A stretch of 7,985 bases of DNA from Comamonadaceae bacterium (GTDB lineage Bacteria > Pseudomonadota > Gammaproteobacteria > Burkholderiales > Burkholderiaceae), in NCBI GenBank assembly GCA_947374535.1, contig CANCCJ010000118.1:1-7985 (forward strand). The letters are read 5' to 3'. The position numbers and the translations under genes are program-made. Under the pieces are notes generated by a model, which saw nothing but the letters and a program-made list of their open reading frames with translations, had not been told where the DNA came from and made no database searches. Of the stretch, positions 1 to 7,440 are shown one piece after another; position 1 is the stretch's first letter; each line of letters opens with the position of its first letter.

Positions 1-1518
1 ACCGAAGCCGTCATCACGGTGCCCGCTTACTTCAACGACGCACAGCGTCAAGCCACCAAAGACGCAGGCCGCATCGCGGGCTTGGATGTCAAACGCATCA
101 TCAACGAACCCACGGCTGCGGCTTTGGCGTTCGGTTTGGACAAAACCGAAAAAGGCGATCGCAAAATTGCGGTGTATGACTTGGGTGGCGGCACGTTTGA
201 CGTGTCCATCATCGAAATCGCAGACGTCGATGGTGAAAAGCAATTCGAAGTGTTGTCCACCAACGGTGACACCTTCTTGGGCGGCGAAGACTTTGACCAA
301 CGCATCATCGACTTCATCATCTCCGAGTTCAAAAAAGAATCTGGCGTTGATTTGTCCAAAGACGTGTTGGCTTTGCAGCGCCTGAAAGAAGCGGCTGAAA
401 AAGCCAAGATTGAATTGTCCTCGGCCACGTCGACCGACATCAACCTGCCTTACATCACGGCCGATGCATCGGGTCCCAAGCACTTGAACATCAAGCTCAA
501 CCGCGCCAAGTTGGAGCAACTGGTGGAAGAGTTGGTCGAGCGCACCATCGCGCCTTGCCGCATCGCCATCAAAGATGCGGGCGTGTCTGTGAGCGAGATT
601 GACGACGTGATTTTGGTGGGCGGTATGAGCCGCATGCCCAAGGTGCAAGAAAAGGTCAAAGAGTTTTTCGGTCAAGAGCCACGTCGTGACGTGAACCCTG
701 ACGAAGCCGTGGCTGTGGGCGCTGCCATTCAAGGTCAAGTGCTGTCTGGCGACCGCACCGATGTGTTGTTGCTTGACGTGACACCTTTGTCTTTGGGCAT
801 CGAAACCATGGGCGGCGTGATGACCAAGATGATCGCCAAGAACACGACCATCCCAACAAAGTTTGCACAAACCTTCTCCACCGCTGATGACAACCAACCC
901 GCCGTGACCATCAAGGTCTTCCAAGGTGAGCGCGAGCTGGCGGCTTACAACAAAGGCTTGGGCGAGTTCAACCTCGAAGGCATTGCACCCGCAGCACGCG
1001 GCACACCCCAAATTGAAGTGTCGTTTGACATTGACGCCAACGGCATCTTGCACGTCGGCGCCAAGGACAAAGCCACGGGCAAAGAAAACAAAATCACGAT
1101 CAAGGCCAACTCTGGTTTGAGCGAGGCCGAAATTCAACAAATGGTGAAAGACGCCGAGTTGAACGCCTCCGAAGACAAGAAAAAGCTCGAAATCGTGCAA
1201 TCGCGCAACCAAGCTGATGCCGCTGTCCACAGCGTCAAGAAGAGCTTGACCGAACACGGCGACAAGCTCGATGCGGGTGAAAAAGAGACCATTGAAGCGG
1301 CCATCAAAGCCGTCGAAGAAGCATTGAAAGGCGAAGACAAAGCCGACATCGATGCCAAGACCGAAACTTTGATGACGGCCTCGCAAAAGCTGGGCGAAAA
1401 AGTCTACGCTGACATGCAAGCCGCACAAGCCGCCGGTGGCGCAGCCGCTGGCAGCGATGCCAAACCAGCTGACGACAACGTGGTCGACGCTGAAGTGAAA
1501 GAAGTCAAAAAAGGCTAA
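1..1518 (+). CDS. dnaK: Molecular chaperone DnaK (Hsp70), 5'-truncated by window edge
   Basis: This is the ATP-driven cytoplasmic Hsp70 chaperone, which binds and releases exposed hydrophobic segments of client proteins together with DnaJ and GrpE. Frame 1 is open from the first base ([11 protein letters not shown]) and matches E. coli DnaK from about residue 136, so roughly 135-140 N-terminal residues lie outside; 505 residues are visible. In fragment numbering, the phosphate-binding motif DLGGGTFD is at 60-67 and the adenosine motif [10 protein letters not shown] near 204-213. The interdomain linker DVLLLDVTP starts at 254, followed by the beta-sandwich substrate-binding domain and a helical lid. 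The tail is Ala/Gly-rich and ends in the typical VVDAEVKEV form of bacterial DnaK. No frameshift or missing motif is seen. dnaJ follows after 105 bp on the same strand, the classical heat-shock order. The promoter is not in the window. Identity is essentially certain. Confidence 0.98.
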   Translation, partial: TEAVITVPAYFNDAQRQATKDAGRIAGLDVKRIINEPTAAALAFGLDKTEKGDRKIAVYDLGGGTFDVSIIEIADVDGEKQFEVLSTNGDTFLGGEDFDQRIIDFIISEFKKESGVDLSKDVLALQRLKEAAEKAKIELSSATSTDINLPYITADASGPKHLNIKLNRAKLEQLVEELVERTIAPCRIAIKDAGVSVSEIDDVILVGGMSRMPKVQEKVKEFFGQEPRRDVNPDEAVAVGAAIQGQVLSGDRTDVLLLDVTPLSLGIETMGGVMTKMIAKNTTIPTKFAQTFSTADDNQPAVTIKVFQGERELAAYNKGLGEFNLEGIAPAARGTPQIEVSFDIDANGILHVGAKDKATGKENKITIKANSGLSEAEIQQMVKDAELNASEDKKKLEIVQSRNQADAAVHSVKKSLTEHGDKLDAGEKETIEAAIKAVEEALKGEDKADIDAKTETLMTASQKLGEKVYADMQAAQAAGGAAAGSDAKPADDNVVDAEVKEVKKG

Positions 1519-1545
1519 GCCCTTTTCTCACCTTCTGAGCTGACC

Positions 1546-1582
1546 TCGCCGCGTTTCGCCTGAAAAGGTGAACACGCGGCGA
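1546..1582 (+). other. RNA hairpin with GAAA tetraloop in the dnaK-dnaJ gap
   Basis: The outer stem of 9 perfect base pairs joins TCGCCGCGT (1546-1554) to ACGCGGCGA (1574-1582). It continues through TT/AA (1555-1556 with 1571-1572; C1573 bulged) into CGCCT/AGGTG (1557-1561 with 1566-1570, one G-U pair), closed by a GAAA loop (1562-1565). That is about 16 base pairs with one bulge. No T-run follows, so it is not a standard intrinsic terminator. It could be a transcript-processing, stabilising or attenuating element that sets the dnaK:dnaJ ratio; this role is inferred. The pairing is read directly from the sequence. Confidence 0.6.
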
Positions 1583-1623
1583 AGTCTTGATCAAGCCCCA
1601 CAAAATACGGCACTGCCCACACC

Positions 1624-2763
1624 ATGTCCAAACGCGATTTTTATGAAGTTCTCGGCCTTGCCAAAAGCGCGAGCGACGAAGAGATCAAAAAGGCTTATCG
1701 CAAACTCGCGATGAAGCACCACCCCGACCGCAACCAAGGCGACAAAGCCAAGGAAGCCGAGGCGCAGTTCAAAGAAGTCAAAGAGGCTTACGAGATGTTG
1801 TCGGACGCAGAAAAGCGTGCGGCCTACGATCAGTACGGTCACGCTGGCGTCGACCCCAATATGCGCGGTGGCCCTGGTGGTGCGGGTGGCTTTGGCGGTG
1901 CGGGCTTTGGTGAAGCCTTTGGCGACATCTTTGGTGACATTTTTGGACAGCAACGCCGTGGTGGCGGTGGGCGTCAGGTTTACCGTGGCAATGACCTCAG
2001 CTACGCCATGGAAATCACGCTCGAAGAAGCGGCCAACGGCAAAGACGCACAACTCAAAATTCCAGGCTGGGATGAATGCGATACCTGTGACGGCACGGGC
2101 GCCAAACCTGGCACTTCAGTCAAAACCTGTACCACCTGCCACGGCAGCGGTCAGGTGCAAATGTGCCAAGGCTTTTTCAGCGTGCAGCAAACCTGTCCGC
2201 ACTGCCGTGGCTCGGGAAAAATCATTCCTGACCCATGCACCAGTTGCCACGGCCAAGGCAAGATCAAAAAACAAAAAACGCTGGAAGTCAAAATCCCAGC
2301 TGGCATTGATGACGGCATGCGCATCCGCAGCACCGGTAACGGCGAACCCGGCACCAACGGCGGACCTCCCGGCGATTTGTTCATTGAGATTCGCGTCAAG
2401 AAACACGACATCTTTGAGCGTGATGGCGATGACCTGCATTGCTCTGTGCCGATCAGCTTCACCACTGCGGCATTGGGCGGTGAGATTCGCGTGCCCACGC
2501 TGGCAGGCGAAGCCGCGATTGACATCCCAGAAGGCACCCAAAACGACAAGCAGTTCCGTTTGCGTGGCAAGGGCTTGAAGGGCATTCGCTCCAGCTTCCC
2601 CGGCGATTTGTATTGCCACATCTCCGTGGAAACACCAGTCAAGCTGACCGAGCACCAACGCAAGCTGCTCAAAGAGTTGGACGAGTCGTTGAAAAAAGGC
2701 GGCGCCAAACATTCACCCGTCGAGGGTGGATGGGCTGACAAGCTCAAGCGCTTCTTCAACTAA
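1624..2763 (+). CDS. dnaJ: Chaperone protein DnaJ (Hsp40)
   Basis: This is the J-domain co-chaperone that delivers unfolded clients to DnaK and stimulates its ATPase. The 379-residue length is normal for class I DnaJ. The J-domain occupies about residues 1-72, with the essential HPD motif at 33-35. A Gly/Phe-rich linker runs about 80-118. The zinc domain holds four CxxCxGxG repeats ([32 protein letters not shown]) from C152 to about 212. The beta-rich client-binding domains and C-terminal dimerisation region follow. The ATG at 1624 is chosen because [12 protein letters not shown] is the canonical N-terminus. No good Shine-Dalgarno sequence precedes it (the upstream bases are CACTGCCCACACC), so translation may lean on coupling with dnaK or on the hairpin upstream. 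It is very probably cotranscribed with dnaK. All key motifs are intact. Confidence 0.98.
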   Translation: MSKRDFYEVLGLAKSASDEEIKKAYRKLAMKHHPDRNQGDKAKEAEAQFKEVKEAYEMLSDAEKRAAYDQYGHAGVDPNMRGGPGGAGGFGGAGFGEAFGDIFGDIFGQQRRGGGGRQVYRGNDLSYAMEITLEEAANGKDAQLKIPGWDECDTCDGTGAKPGTSVKTCTTCHGSGQVQMCQGFFSVQQTCPHCRGSGKIIPDPCTSCHGQGKIKKQKTLEVKIPAGIDDGMRIRSTGNGEPGTNGGPPGDLFIEIRVKKHDIFERDGDDLHCSVPISFTTAALGGEIRVPTLAGEAAIDIPEGTQNDKQFRLRGKGLKGIRSSFPGDLYCHISVETPVKLTEHQRKLLKELDESLKKGGAKHSPVEGGWADKLKRFFN

Positions 2764-2771
2764 AGACTCAG

Positions 2772-2804
2772 CGAAGTATCGTCACATCAGAGGGGGATAC
2801 TTCG
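2772..2804 (+). promoter_or_regulatory. Hairpin with the eptA ribosome binding site in its loop
   Basis: A perfect 9-bp inverted repeat joins CGAAGTATC (2772-2780) to GATACTTCG (2796-2804), with a 15-base loop. The purine-rich ribosome binding site (GAGGGGG, 2790-2796) lies at the 3' side of the loop and its last G enters the stem. The 3' arm fills the space up to the ATG at 2808. Without the hairpin the spacing from site to start is 11 bases, somewhat long. The structure could modulate translation of the transferase, and it also marks the dnaJ-eptA junction. It has no T-run, so terminator function is unlikely. The pairing is seen; the role is inferred. Confidence 0.5.
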
Positions 2805-2807
2805 TCT

Positions 2808-4475
2808 ATGCGCACCAACACCTTCTTCATCGGAACAAAACCTGCTCGCACAACGCGTTCGGCCGCCACGCTAGTGGTCTTGAGCAGCGTGTGGTTGGCA
2901 GTGTTGGGCAACCTCGCGCTTTGGGAAAACTTGATGACCTTGCCCGATCTGACGGGCTGGCACGGCGTTGGTTTTGGTGTGGCATTTGCGGTCATCATTG
3001 CGTGCATCGTGGCCTCGGTGCTGTCACTGTTCGCTTGGCGTTACACGCTCAAACCCGCCATCACAGTGCTGCTGCTGCTGGCTGCATTTGCCACGCACTA
3101 CATGCTGATGTACGGCGTGGTGGTGGACACGCCCATGCTCATCAACGTGCTGCAAACCGACACACGAGAGGCGCGAGACCAGCTAGGTTGGCGTTTGCTG
3201 GTGACTGTGCTGTCCTTGGCCGTGTTGCCGATGGTTTGGTTATGGCGCCAGCCTGTAGCCGCGACAGGTTTGGGTCAACAAGCGCTTCGCAATGTCGGAT
3301 TGTTTGGGGGCGCCTTGGCTCTGGCGTTTGGCACCACGCAGTGGGTGTTTCAAGACTTCTCGTCGCTCATGCGCAACTACACCGAGATGCGCTACCAGAT
3401 CAACCCGCTCAACAGCATCTACGCTGTGTTGGACATGACGGTGATTCCCGCCGAACAAGCCCGTGGCCCGATGCAAAGTTTGGGCTTAGACGCAAAGATT
3501 GCCCCACGCGCAGGCCACACACCACAACGCCCACCCCTGCTGGTGTTTGTGCTGGGCGAAACGGCCCGCAGCCATAACTTTTCGCTCAACGGGTATGCGC
3601 GCAACACCAACCCGTTGCTGGCCAAAGAAAACGTGACCAGCTTCACCCAAGTCAGCTCCTGCGGCACCAGCACAGCGGAGTCTTTGCCTTGCATGTTCTC
3701 GCACCTCGGTCGCACCGATTTCGCCAAGCGCAGCAACGAATTTGAAAACATGCTCGACGTGCTGCAACACGCGGGCTATGCCGTGCTGTGGATGGACAAC
3801 CAATCGGGCTGCAAAGGCCAATGCGCACGCGTGCCTTACGTGAACACCTCAGACCTGAAGTTGCCCGAGTACTGCGATGGCGATGAATGCCGCGACACCG
3901 TGATGCTCACGCGCATCGAGGCCGAACTGGCCAAACTTTCCGCTGAGCGCCGCGCGCGCGGCACCGTGGTGGTGATGCACCAAATGGGCAGCCACGGGCC
4001 CGCCTACTTCAAACGCACGCCGGCTGAGTTCAAAAAGTTCGCACCCGAATGCACCGACACCTCGCTCTCGCAATGCGAGCGCGCCCAAGTGGTCAACGCT
4101 TACGACAACACGATTGTGTTCACCGACTTCTTCTTGTCACGCGTGATCGGGTGGCTGAAAACCAAAGAAAAAGACAATACGCCGGCCATGCTCTACGTCT
4201 CAGACCACGGCGAATCATTGGGTGAAAAGCACATGTATTTGCACGGCCTACCCTACAGCGTGGCCCCTCCTGAGCAAACCACCGTGCCGATGATCACTTG
4301 GCTGTCGCCCGGCTTCGAGCAATTCAGCCGTGTGAGCACCCGCTGTTTGCAAACCGAGCGTAACAAGCCTTTGTCGCATGACAACTTGTTCCATTCAGTC
4401 TTGGGTGTGATGGCGGTGAAGACCGCCGCTTACCAGCGCGAGCGTGATTTCTTCGCAGCCTGCGAAGGAAGCTGA
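2808..4475 (+). CDS. eptA: Lipid A phosphoethanolamine transferase (EptA/MCR-type)
   Basis: This is an inner-membrane enzyme that moves phosphoethanolamine from phosphatidylethanolamine to lipid A on the periplasmic side, lowering surface negative charge. It has 555 residues; MCR-1 and Neisseria EptA have about 540-545. Five hydrophobic segments lie near 20-42, 54-77, 83-105, 129-146 and 162-178. The lipid-binding motif N113-x2-QT-x3-EA follows the third. The periplasmic alkaline-phosphatase-like domain carries the metal ligand E251 (GETAR) and the likely nucleophile T289 in CGTSTAESLPC. It also has H391 and H396 (HQMGSH), and D466/H467 (SDHGES); these match E246, T285, H395, D465 and H466 of MCR-1. 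Cysteines C285/C295, C335/C339, C356/C361 and C415/C423 suggest the disulfides usual in the family. It starts 44 bp after dnaJ and converges with the gene ending at 4488. Lipid A as acceptor is inferred; the core heptose-modifying relatives EptB/EptC are less similar at these motifs. Confidence 0.9.
   Translation: MRTNTFFIGTKPARTTRSAATLVVLSSVWLAVLGNLALWENLMTLPDLTGWHGVGFGVAFAVIIACIVASVLSLFAWRYTLKPAITVLLLLAAFATHYMLMYGVVVDTPMLINVLQTDTREARDQLGWRLLVTVLSLAVLPMVWLWRQPVAATGLGQQALRNVGLFGGALALAFGTTQWVFQDFSSLMRNYTEMRYQINPLNSIYAVLDMTVIPAEQARGPMQSLGLDAKIAPRAGHTPQRPPLLVFVLGETARSHNFSLNGYARNTNPLLAKENVTSFTQVSSCGTSTAESLPCMFSHLGRTDFAKRSNEFENMLDVLQHAGYAVLWMDNQSGCKGQCARVPYVNTSDLKLPEYCDGDECRDTVMLTRIEAELAKLSAERRARGTVVVMHQMGSHGPAYFKRTPAEFKKFAPECTDTSLSQCERAQVVNAYDNTIVFTDFFLSRVIGWLKTKEKDNTPAMLYVSDHGESLGEKHMYLHGLPYSVAPPEQTTVPMITWLSPGFEQFSRVSTRCLQTERNKPLSHDNLFHSVLGVMAVKTAAYQRERDFFAACEGS
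4448..4470. terminator. Hairpin at the 3' end of eptA (possible weak terminator)
   Basis: CTTCGCA (4451-4457) pairs perfectly with TGCGAAG (4461-4467) around a GCC loop. A G-U and two A-U pairs extend the stem to about 10 bp (4448-4470). It lies within the last codons of eptA, where two genes converge with only 12 bp between their stops. No T-run follows on either strand, so the terminator call is tentative; it may simply protect the 3' end of the mRNA. Confidence 0.25.
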
Positions 4476-4482
4476 GCCCCGC

Positions 4483-4500
4483 CCGCTTTACAAGAAGCGG
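4483..4500. terminator. Small hairpin across the 3' end of the DUF1854 gene
   Basis: CCGCTT (4483-4488) and AAGCGG (4495-4500) form a 6-bp stem with a 6-base loop, overlapping the stop codon of the minus-strand gene. It could help separate the convergent transcripts together with the hairpin at 4448-4470. The stem is short and no T-run follows on either side, so function is uncertain. Confidence 0.2.
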
Positions 4501-4961
4501 TCCAGCAGCTTGCGGGTGTGACGGTCCAGCGAGGGCAAATCGCGGATCAAAAACTGCACGCCATGGGCATCCGCGACGATGAGCCGATTGGCACTGAGGC
4601 GGCGGATGTCTTCCTCACCTTTGAGTACCAACTGCGTGGGGCCACGGCTGGTTTGCACGCGCCACACGCTGGGCGTGGAAAAGCTGTTGACGCTATCCAA
4701 ACGCAAAATCTCGGGCATGAACTCGCGCCCCTGCAGGGCCTGCGCCACGATGTCGCGCTCATGGGCGGGTAAGTGGTTGAGGTCTTCTACCCAAGCCAGC
4801 TCTTTGCCTTCAGCGCTCAAGATAGAAATGGCGTGGTCCGGTGCCGCGATCGGGAATGCACGGGCGACCAAAGCGCCCACATGTTGCGTGCCATCGGCCA
4901 AGGTGACGACCAATTTGCCAAAGGCATCGAACGCCAAGGAAAAGGTCAATACGTCGCTCAT
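4488..4961 (-). CDS. DUF1854 family protein, cyanophycin metabolism-associated
   Basis: This 157-residue protein has unknown biochemical function. It has no signal peptide or membrane segment, so it is probably cytoplasmic. The sequence fits the DUF1854 pattern as I recall it. An FPIAAPDHAISIL block near 36-48 is followed by G-KELAWVEDLNHLP, then REFMPEILRLDSV. A W-x-V-x-T-x-RG segment and a GVQFLIRDLPSLD segment close the C-terminus, which ends LLDRFL. Its ATG overlaps the stop of the ABC transporter gene (ATGA at 4958-4961), and a perfect AAGGAG lies 5 bases upstream, so the two proteins are probably made together and may act together. I recall this family being named for co-occurrence with cyanophycin genes, which agrees with cphA nearby. 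A regulatory or adaptor subunit of the transporter is a reasonable inference, not shown. Confidence 0.85.
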   Translation of the reverse strand: MSDVLTFSLAFDAFGKLVVTLADGTQHVGALVARAFPIAAPDHAISILSAEGKELAWVEDLNHLPAHERDIVAQALQGREFMPEILRLDSVNSFSTPSVWRVQTSRGPTQLVLKGEEDIRRLSANRLIVADAHGVQFLIRDLPSLDRHTRKLLDRFL

Positions 4962-7243
4962 ACAGACTCCTTAACTGAAGCACGCACCACGGCGTCTTCT
5001 GCGTTTTTGGCTTGGGCTTCATACAGCCGGTAATAAGCGCCTTGACGGGCCATCAGCGTGTCGTGATCACCCTCTTCCACCACCACGCCCTGCTCCATCA
5101 CCACCAAACGGTCAGCCTTGTTGAGCGTAGACAAACGGTGCGCAATGGCAATCGTCGTGCGACCTTGCACGAGGTTATCCAAAGCCTTTTGAATTTCCAA
5201 TTCGGTTTCGGTATCCACCGAAGCCGTGGCTTCGTCCAAGATCAAAATGCGCGGGTTGATCAGCAAGGCACGCGCAATCGAGATGCGCTGACGTTCGCCA
5301 CCCGACAAACCTTGGCCACGTTCACCCACCAAAGAGTCATAACCCTGCGGCAAGCGCAAGATGAACTCGTGGGCATGGGCTGCGCGGGCGGCTGCCACGA
5401 TTTCTTCGCGCGTGGCGTCGGGCTTGCCGTAGGCGATGTTGTCGGCAATCGTGCCAAAGAACAAAAACGGCTCTTGCAAGACCATGCCAATGTGGCTGCG
5501 AAAATCAGACAAAGAAATATTGCGAATGTCGATGCCGTCGAGCTTGATAGAGCCTTCGCTCAAGTCGTAGAAGCGGCAAATCAAGTTCACCAAGGTGCTC
5601 TTGCCCGAACCGCTTTGGCCGACCAAGCCAATCATCTCGCCGGGTCGGATGGTTAAGTTCATGCCGCGAATGACAGCGCGGTTGCCATAACGGAAGCCCG
5701 CGTCTTGAATCTCGATATTGCCTTGCAAAGGCACTGGCAGCTTTTGTGGATGGGTGGTTTCGGGCACGCTAGAGATGTGATCCAAAATTTCAAAAATACG
5801 CTTGGCGCCAGCTGCTGCCTTTTGTGTGTGTGACACGATGCGACTCATCGAATCGAGGCGCGTGTAAAAACGGCCGATGTAGGCCAAGAACGCGGCCAAC
5901 ACACCCACGGTGATTTGGTTGTGCGACACCAAATAAATTCCAAAGCCCCAGACCACCAGCAAGCCGACCTCGGTCATCAGCGTGACTGTGGGTGAGAACA
6001 AGGACCACACAAAGTTGATGCGGTCGTTCACCGCCAAGTTGTGCTTGTTGGCGTCGCGGAAGCGATTGGCTTCGCGCGTCTCTTGGGCAAAGGCTTTGAC
6101 AACGCGAATACCGGGAATGGTGTCGGCCAACACGTTGGTCAACTCGGACCACACGCGGTCAATCTTCTCAAAGCCCGTGCGCAGTTTGTCACGCACGGTA
6201 TGAATCAACCACACGATGAACGGCAACGGCAGCAACGTGACCGCTGCCAGTTTGGCGTCGATGCTGATCAAAATAGAAGCTGTCATGACAATCATCAGCA
6301 CATCGGTGGCAAAGTCCAACAAGTGCAGCGACAAGAACACGCAGATGCGATCGGTCTCAGCGCCAATGCGGTTCATCAAATCGCCTGTACGACGGCCACC
6401 AAAGTATTCGAGCGACAAGCGCATCAAGTGTTCGTAGGCCGTGGTGCGCAAGTCAGCGCCAATGCGTTCAGACACCAAGGCCAAGATGTAGGTTTTGAGC
6501 CAGCCCAAGCCCCACGCCAGCAAAGCTGCGCACAGCAATCCGCCTAAATACAGGGTCACCAAATCGTGGTCGATGTCTTTGCCGTTTTGGAACGGAATGA
6601 GCACATCGTCCATCAAGGGCATGGTCAGATAAGGCGGCACCAAGGTGGCAGCCGTGGAAGCCAGCGTCAACAAGAAGCCTGCCAACAAGCGCCATTGGTA
6701 AGGCTTGGCAAAGCGCCACAGTCGGAACAGACCCCACGTCGAAAGCGGTGCATGCTGCTCGCGGCTGCACACCGGACACGCATCGCCCACGCTTTCGAGT
6801 TGCAATTTGCACTGGGGGCAACGGGCCTGCGCCATGGACGCCAATGATTTGCCGTTGGCCAAGACTTCAATGCGGTCGGCAAACTTCTCCTGCAAACGCA
6901 TCGCCGTGATGTTGTGCGTCAAGGTGAAGCGCCAACTGGCAATGCGGTGCGTGACATCGACCAAGTTCAAGGTGCCCACACCGGCGTGATCGGTGTGTGT
7001 CATCGTCATGCCGGCAGCCAGTGCCCAACTGTCCCAAACAGGCGCTGAGCCCGCCTCTTGTGAGCCAAAAAGAACCCTTTGGTCTGTCACAATTAGCAGC
7101 CCTAGCGAAAAATGCAATTGGGCGTTTAAGTCAACCTCTAGCCAAGCTAGAACGTTTTCTTGAGCAGACAGTTGTGCAAAAGCTGAAGTTCGCCAGCCCT
7201 CGGGCAAAACAACTTTGGTAGAAGCCGATAAAGAAGAATTCAT
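4958..7243 (-). CDS. ABC exporter-type protein with N-terminal domain and zinc ribbon, cyanophycin-associated
   Basis: This is a 761-residue half-transporter predicted to work as a dimer in the inner membrane. An N-terminal cytosolic domain (about 1-135) contains LLIVTDQRVLF, which resembles bacterial PH-like domains. A zinc ribbon follows with C142xxC145 and C156xxC159. A six-helix type IV exporter membrane domain spans about 175-470. The ATPase domain has Walker A GQSGSGKS (542-549, K548), signature LSGGE (646-650), Walker B LILDE (E671) and switch H702, all intact, so it should hydrolyse ATP. ATG 7243 is preferred: a GTG at 7408 would add 55 residues lacking family character and covering the promoter region. 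No clear Shine-Dalgarno site precedes 7243. It is the first gene of an operon with the DUF1854 gene and diverges from cphA. The family is, to my knowledge, annotated as cyanophycin metabolism-associated. The substrate is unknown; MsbA-like lipid export is an alternative. Confidence 0.88.
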   Translation of the reverse strand: MNSSLSASTKVVLPEGWRTSAFAQLSAQENVLAWLEVDLNAQLHFSLGLLIVTDQRVLFGSQEAGSAPVWDSWALAAGMTMTHTDHAGVGTLNLVDVTHRIASWRFTLTHNITAMRLQEKFADRIEVLANGKSLASMAQARCPQCKLQLESVGDACPVCSREQHAPLSTWGLFRLWRFAKPYQWRLLAGFLLTLASTAATLVPPYLTMPLMDDVLIPFQNGKDIDHDLVTLYLGGLLCAALLAWGLGWLKTYILALVSERIGADLRTTAYEHLMRLSLEYFGGRRTGDLMNRIGAETDRICVFLSLHLLDFATDVLMIVMTASILISIDAKLAAVTLLPLPFIVWLIHTVRDKLRTGFEKIDRVWSELTNVLADTIPGIRVVKAFAQETREANRFRDANKHNLAVNDRINFVWSLFSPTVTLMTEVGLLVVWGFGIYLVSHNQITVGVLAAFLAYIGRFYTRLDSMSRIVSHTQKAAAGAKRIFEILDHISSVPETTHPQKLPVPLQGNIEIQDAGFRYGNRAVIRGMNLTIRPGEMIGLVGQSGSGKSTLVNLICRFYDLSEGSIKLDGIDIRNISLSDFRSHIGMVLQEPFLFFGTIADNIAYGKPDATREEIVAAARAAHAHEFILRLPQGYDSLVGERGQGLSGGERQRISIARALLINPRILILDEATASVDTETELEIQKALDNLVQGRTTIAIAHRLSTLNKADRLVVMEQGVVVEEGDHDTLMARQGAYYRLYEAQAKNAEDAVVRASVKESV
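4967..4972 (-). promoter_or_regulatory. Strong Shine-Dalgarno site for the DUF1854 gene
   Basis: AAGGAG on the minus strand, 5 bases before the ATG at 4961, lies inside the last codons of the ABC transporter gene. It fixes the start of the downstream gene and supports independent or coupled re-initiation. It is the best ribosome binding site in the window. Confidence 0.8.
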
Positions 7244-7440
7244 TATTGGAATGTTGCTGCTTTCAATCGATGCAAATCGATGGACGGCGATAAAGATAAA
7301 AGCAGGAGCCAGGACTTTGTTGCACCCCAGCACGTTTGCAAATGATTGTATCGCCGCAGCCTCGGAGGTCTCGGTGACGACCCCGGCTCTCCCCCCTGCT
7401 TCAGCCACCCCAAACCTTCGCTAAAAACCTCCGCTAATTT
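7244..7440. promoter_or_regulatory. Divergent promoter region between ABC transporter and cphA
   Basis: This 197-bp non-coding gap must hold the start signals of both divergent transcripts unless one is read from elsewhere. On the minus strand a TACAAT at 7350-7345 is a possible -10 box for the ABC operon, but no good -35 lies 16-18 bp upstream. On the plus strand TAAAAA (7422-7427) with TTCAGC (7400-7405) is a weak candidate for cphA. An 8-bp TTTGCAAA palindrome is at 7335-7342, and a GATAAA tandem pair is at 7289-7300. None of the promoter calls is strong; the region's role is inferred from the divergent layout. Confidence 0.55.
7265..7282. repeat. Phased tandem AATCGATG repeat, possible operator
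   Basis: AATCGATG occurs at 7265-7272 and again at 7275-7282, exactly 10 bp apart. Each copy contains the palindrome ATCGAT, so two identical sites lie on the same face of the helix. The pair sits 22-39 bp upstream of the ABC transporter ATG. This is the arrangement expected of a regulator binding site, but chance cannot be excluded and no regulator is known to me for it. Confidence 0.35.

Noticed and set aside
48..443. Minus-strand open frame opposite dnaK
   Set aside because: It mirrors dnaK codons, is low-complexity (Ser/Met rich) and has no family features.
1586..1595. Palindrome CTTGATCAAG before dnaJ as an operator
   Set aside because: A single 10-bp palindrome inside an operon, next to the larger hairpin, with no promoter nearby; chance is likely.
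2116..2759. Two minus-strand open frames of about 200 codons opposite dnaJ
   Set aside because: They lie wholly within dnaJ, whose zinc motifs and C-terminal domains are intact; no motif or ribosome site supports an antisense protein.
2726..3577. Plus-strand open frame of 283 codons overlapping dnaJ and eptA
   Set aside because: It is rich in His, Arg and Ala with no recognisable domain and lies out of frame over the well-supported EptA membrane domain. It is a by-product of the coding bias there.
2808..4475. Mobile colistin-resistance (mcr) gene
   Set aside because: The catalytic motifs are MCR-like, but there is no insertion sequence or plasmid context, and base usage looks like its neighbours. 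A native chromosomal eptA is the simpler reading.
6041..6547. Plus-strand open frame opposite the ABC transporter membrane domain
   Set aside because: It is Gln/His-rich, as expected for the reverse of hydrophobic codons, with no domain and no start signals.
7244..7408. N-terminal extension of the ABC transporter to a GTG at 7408 (816 residues)
   Set aside because: The extra 55 residues have no family character, would place the start only 33 bp from the cphA ATG on the other strand, and would leave no room for the promoters. The ATG at 7243 gives a length that fits the family.
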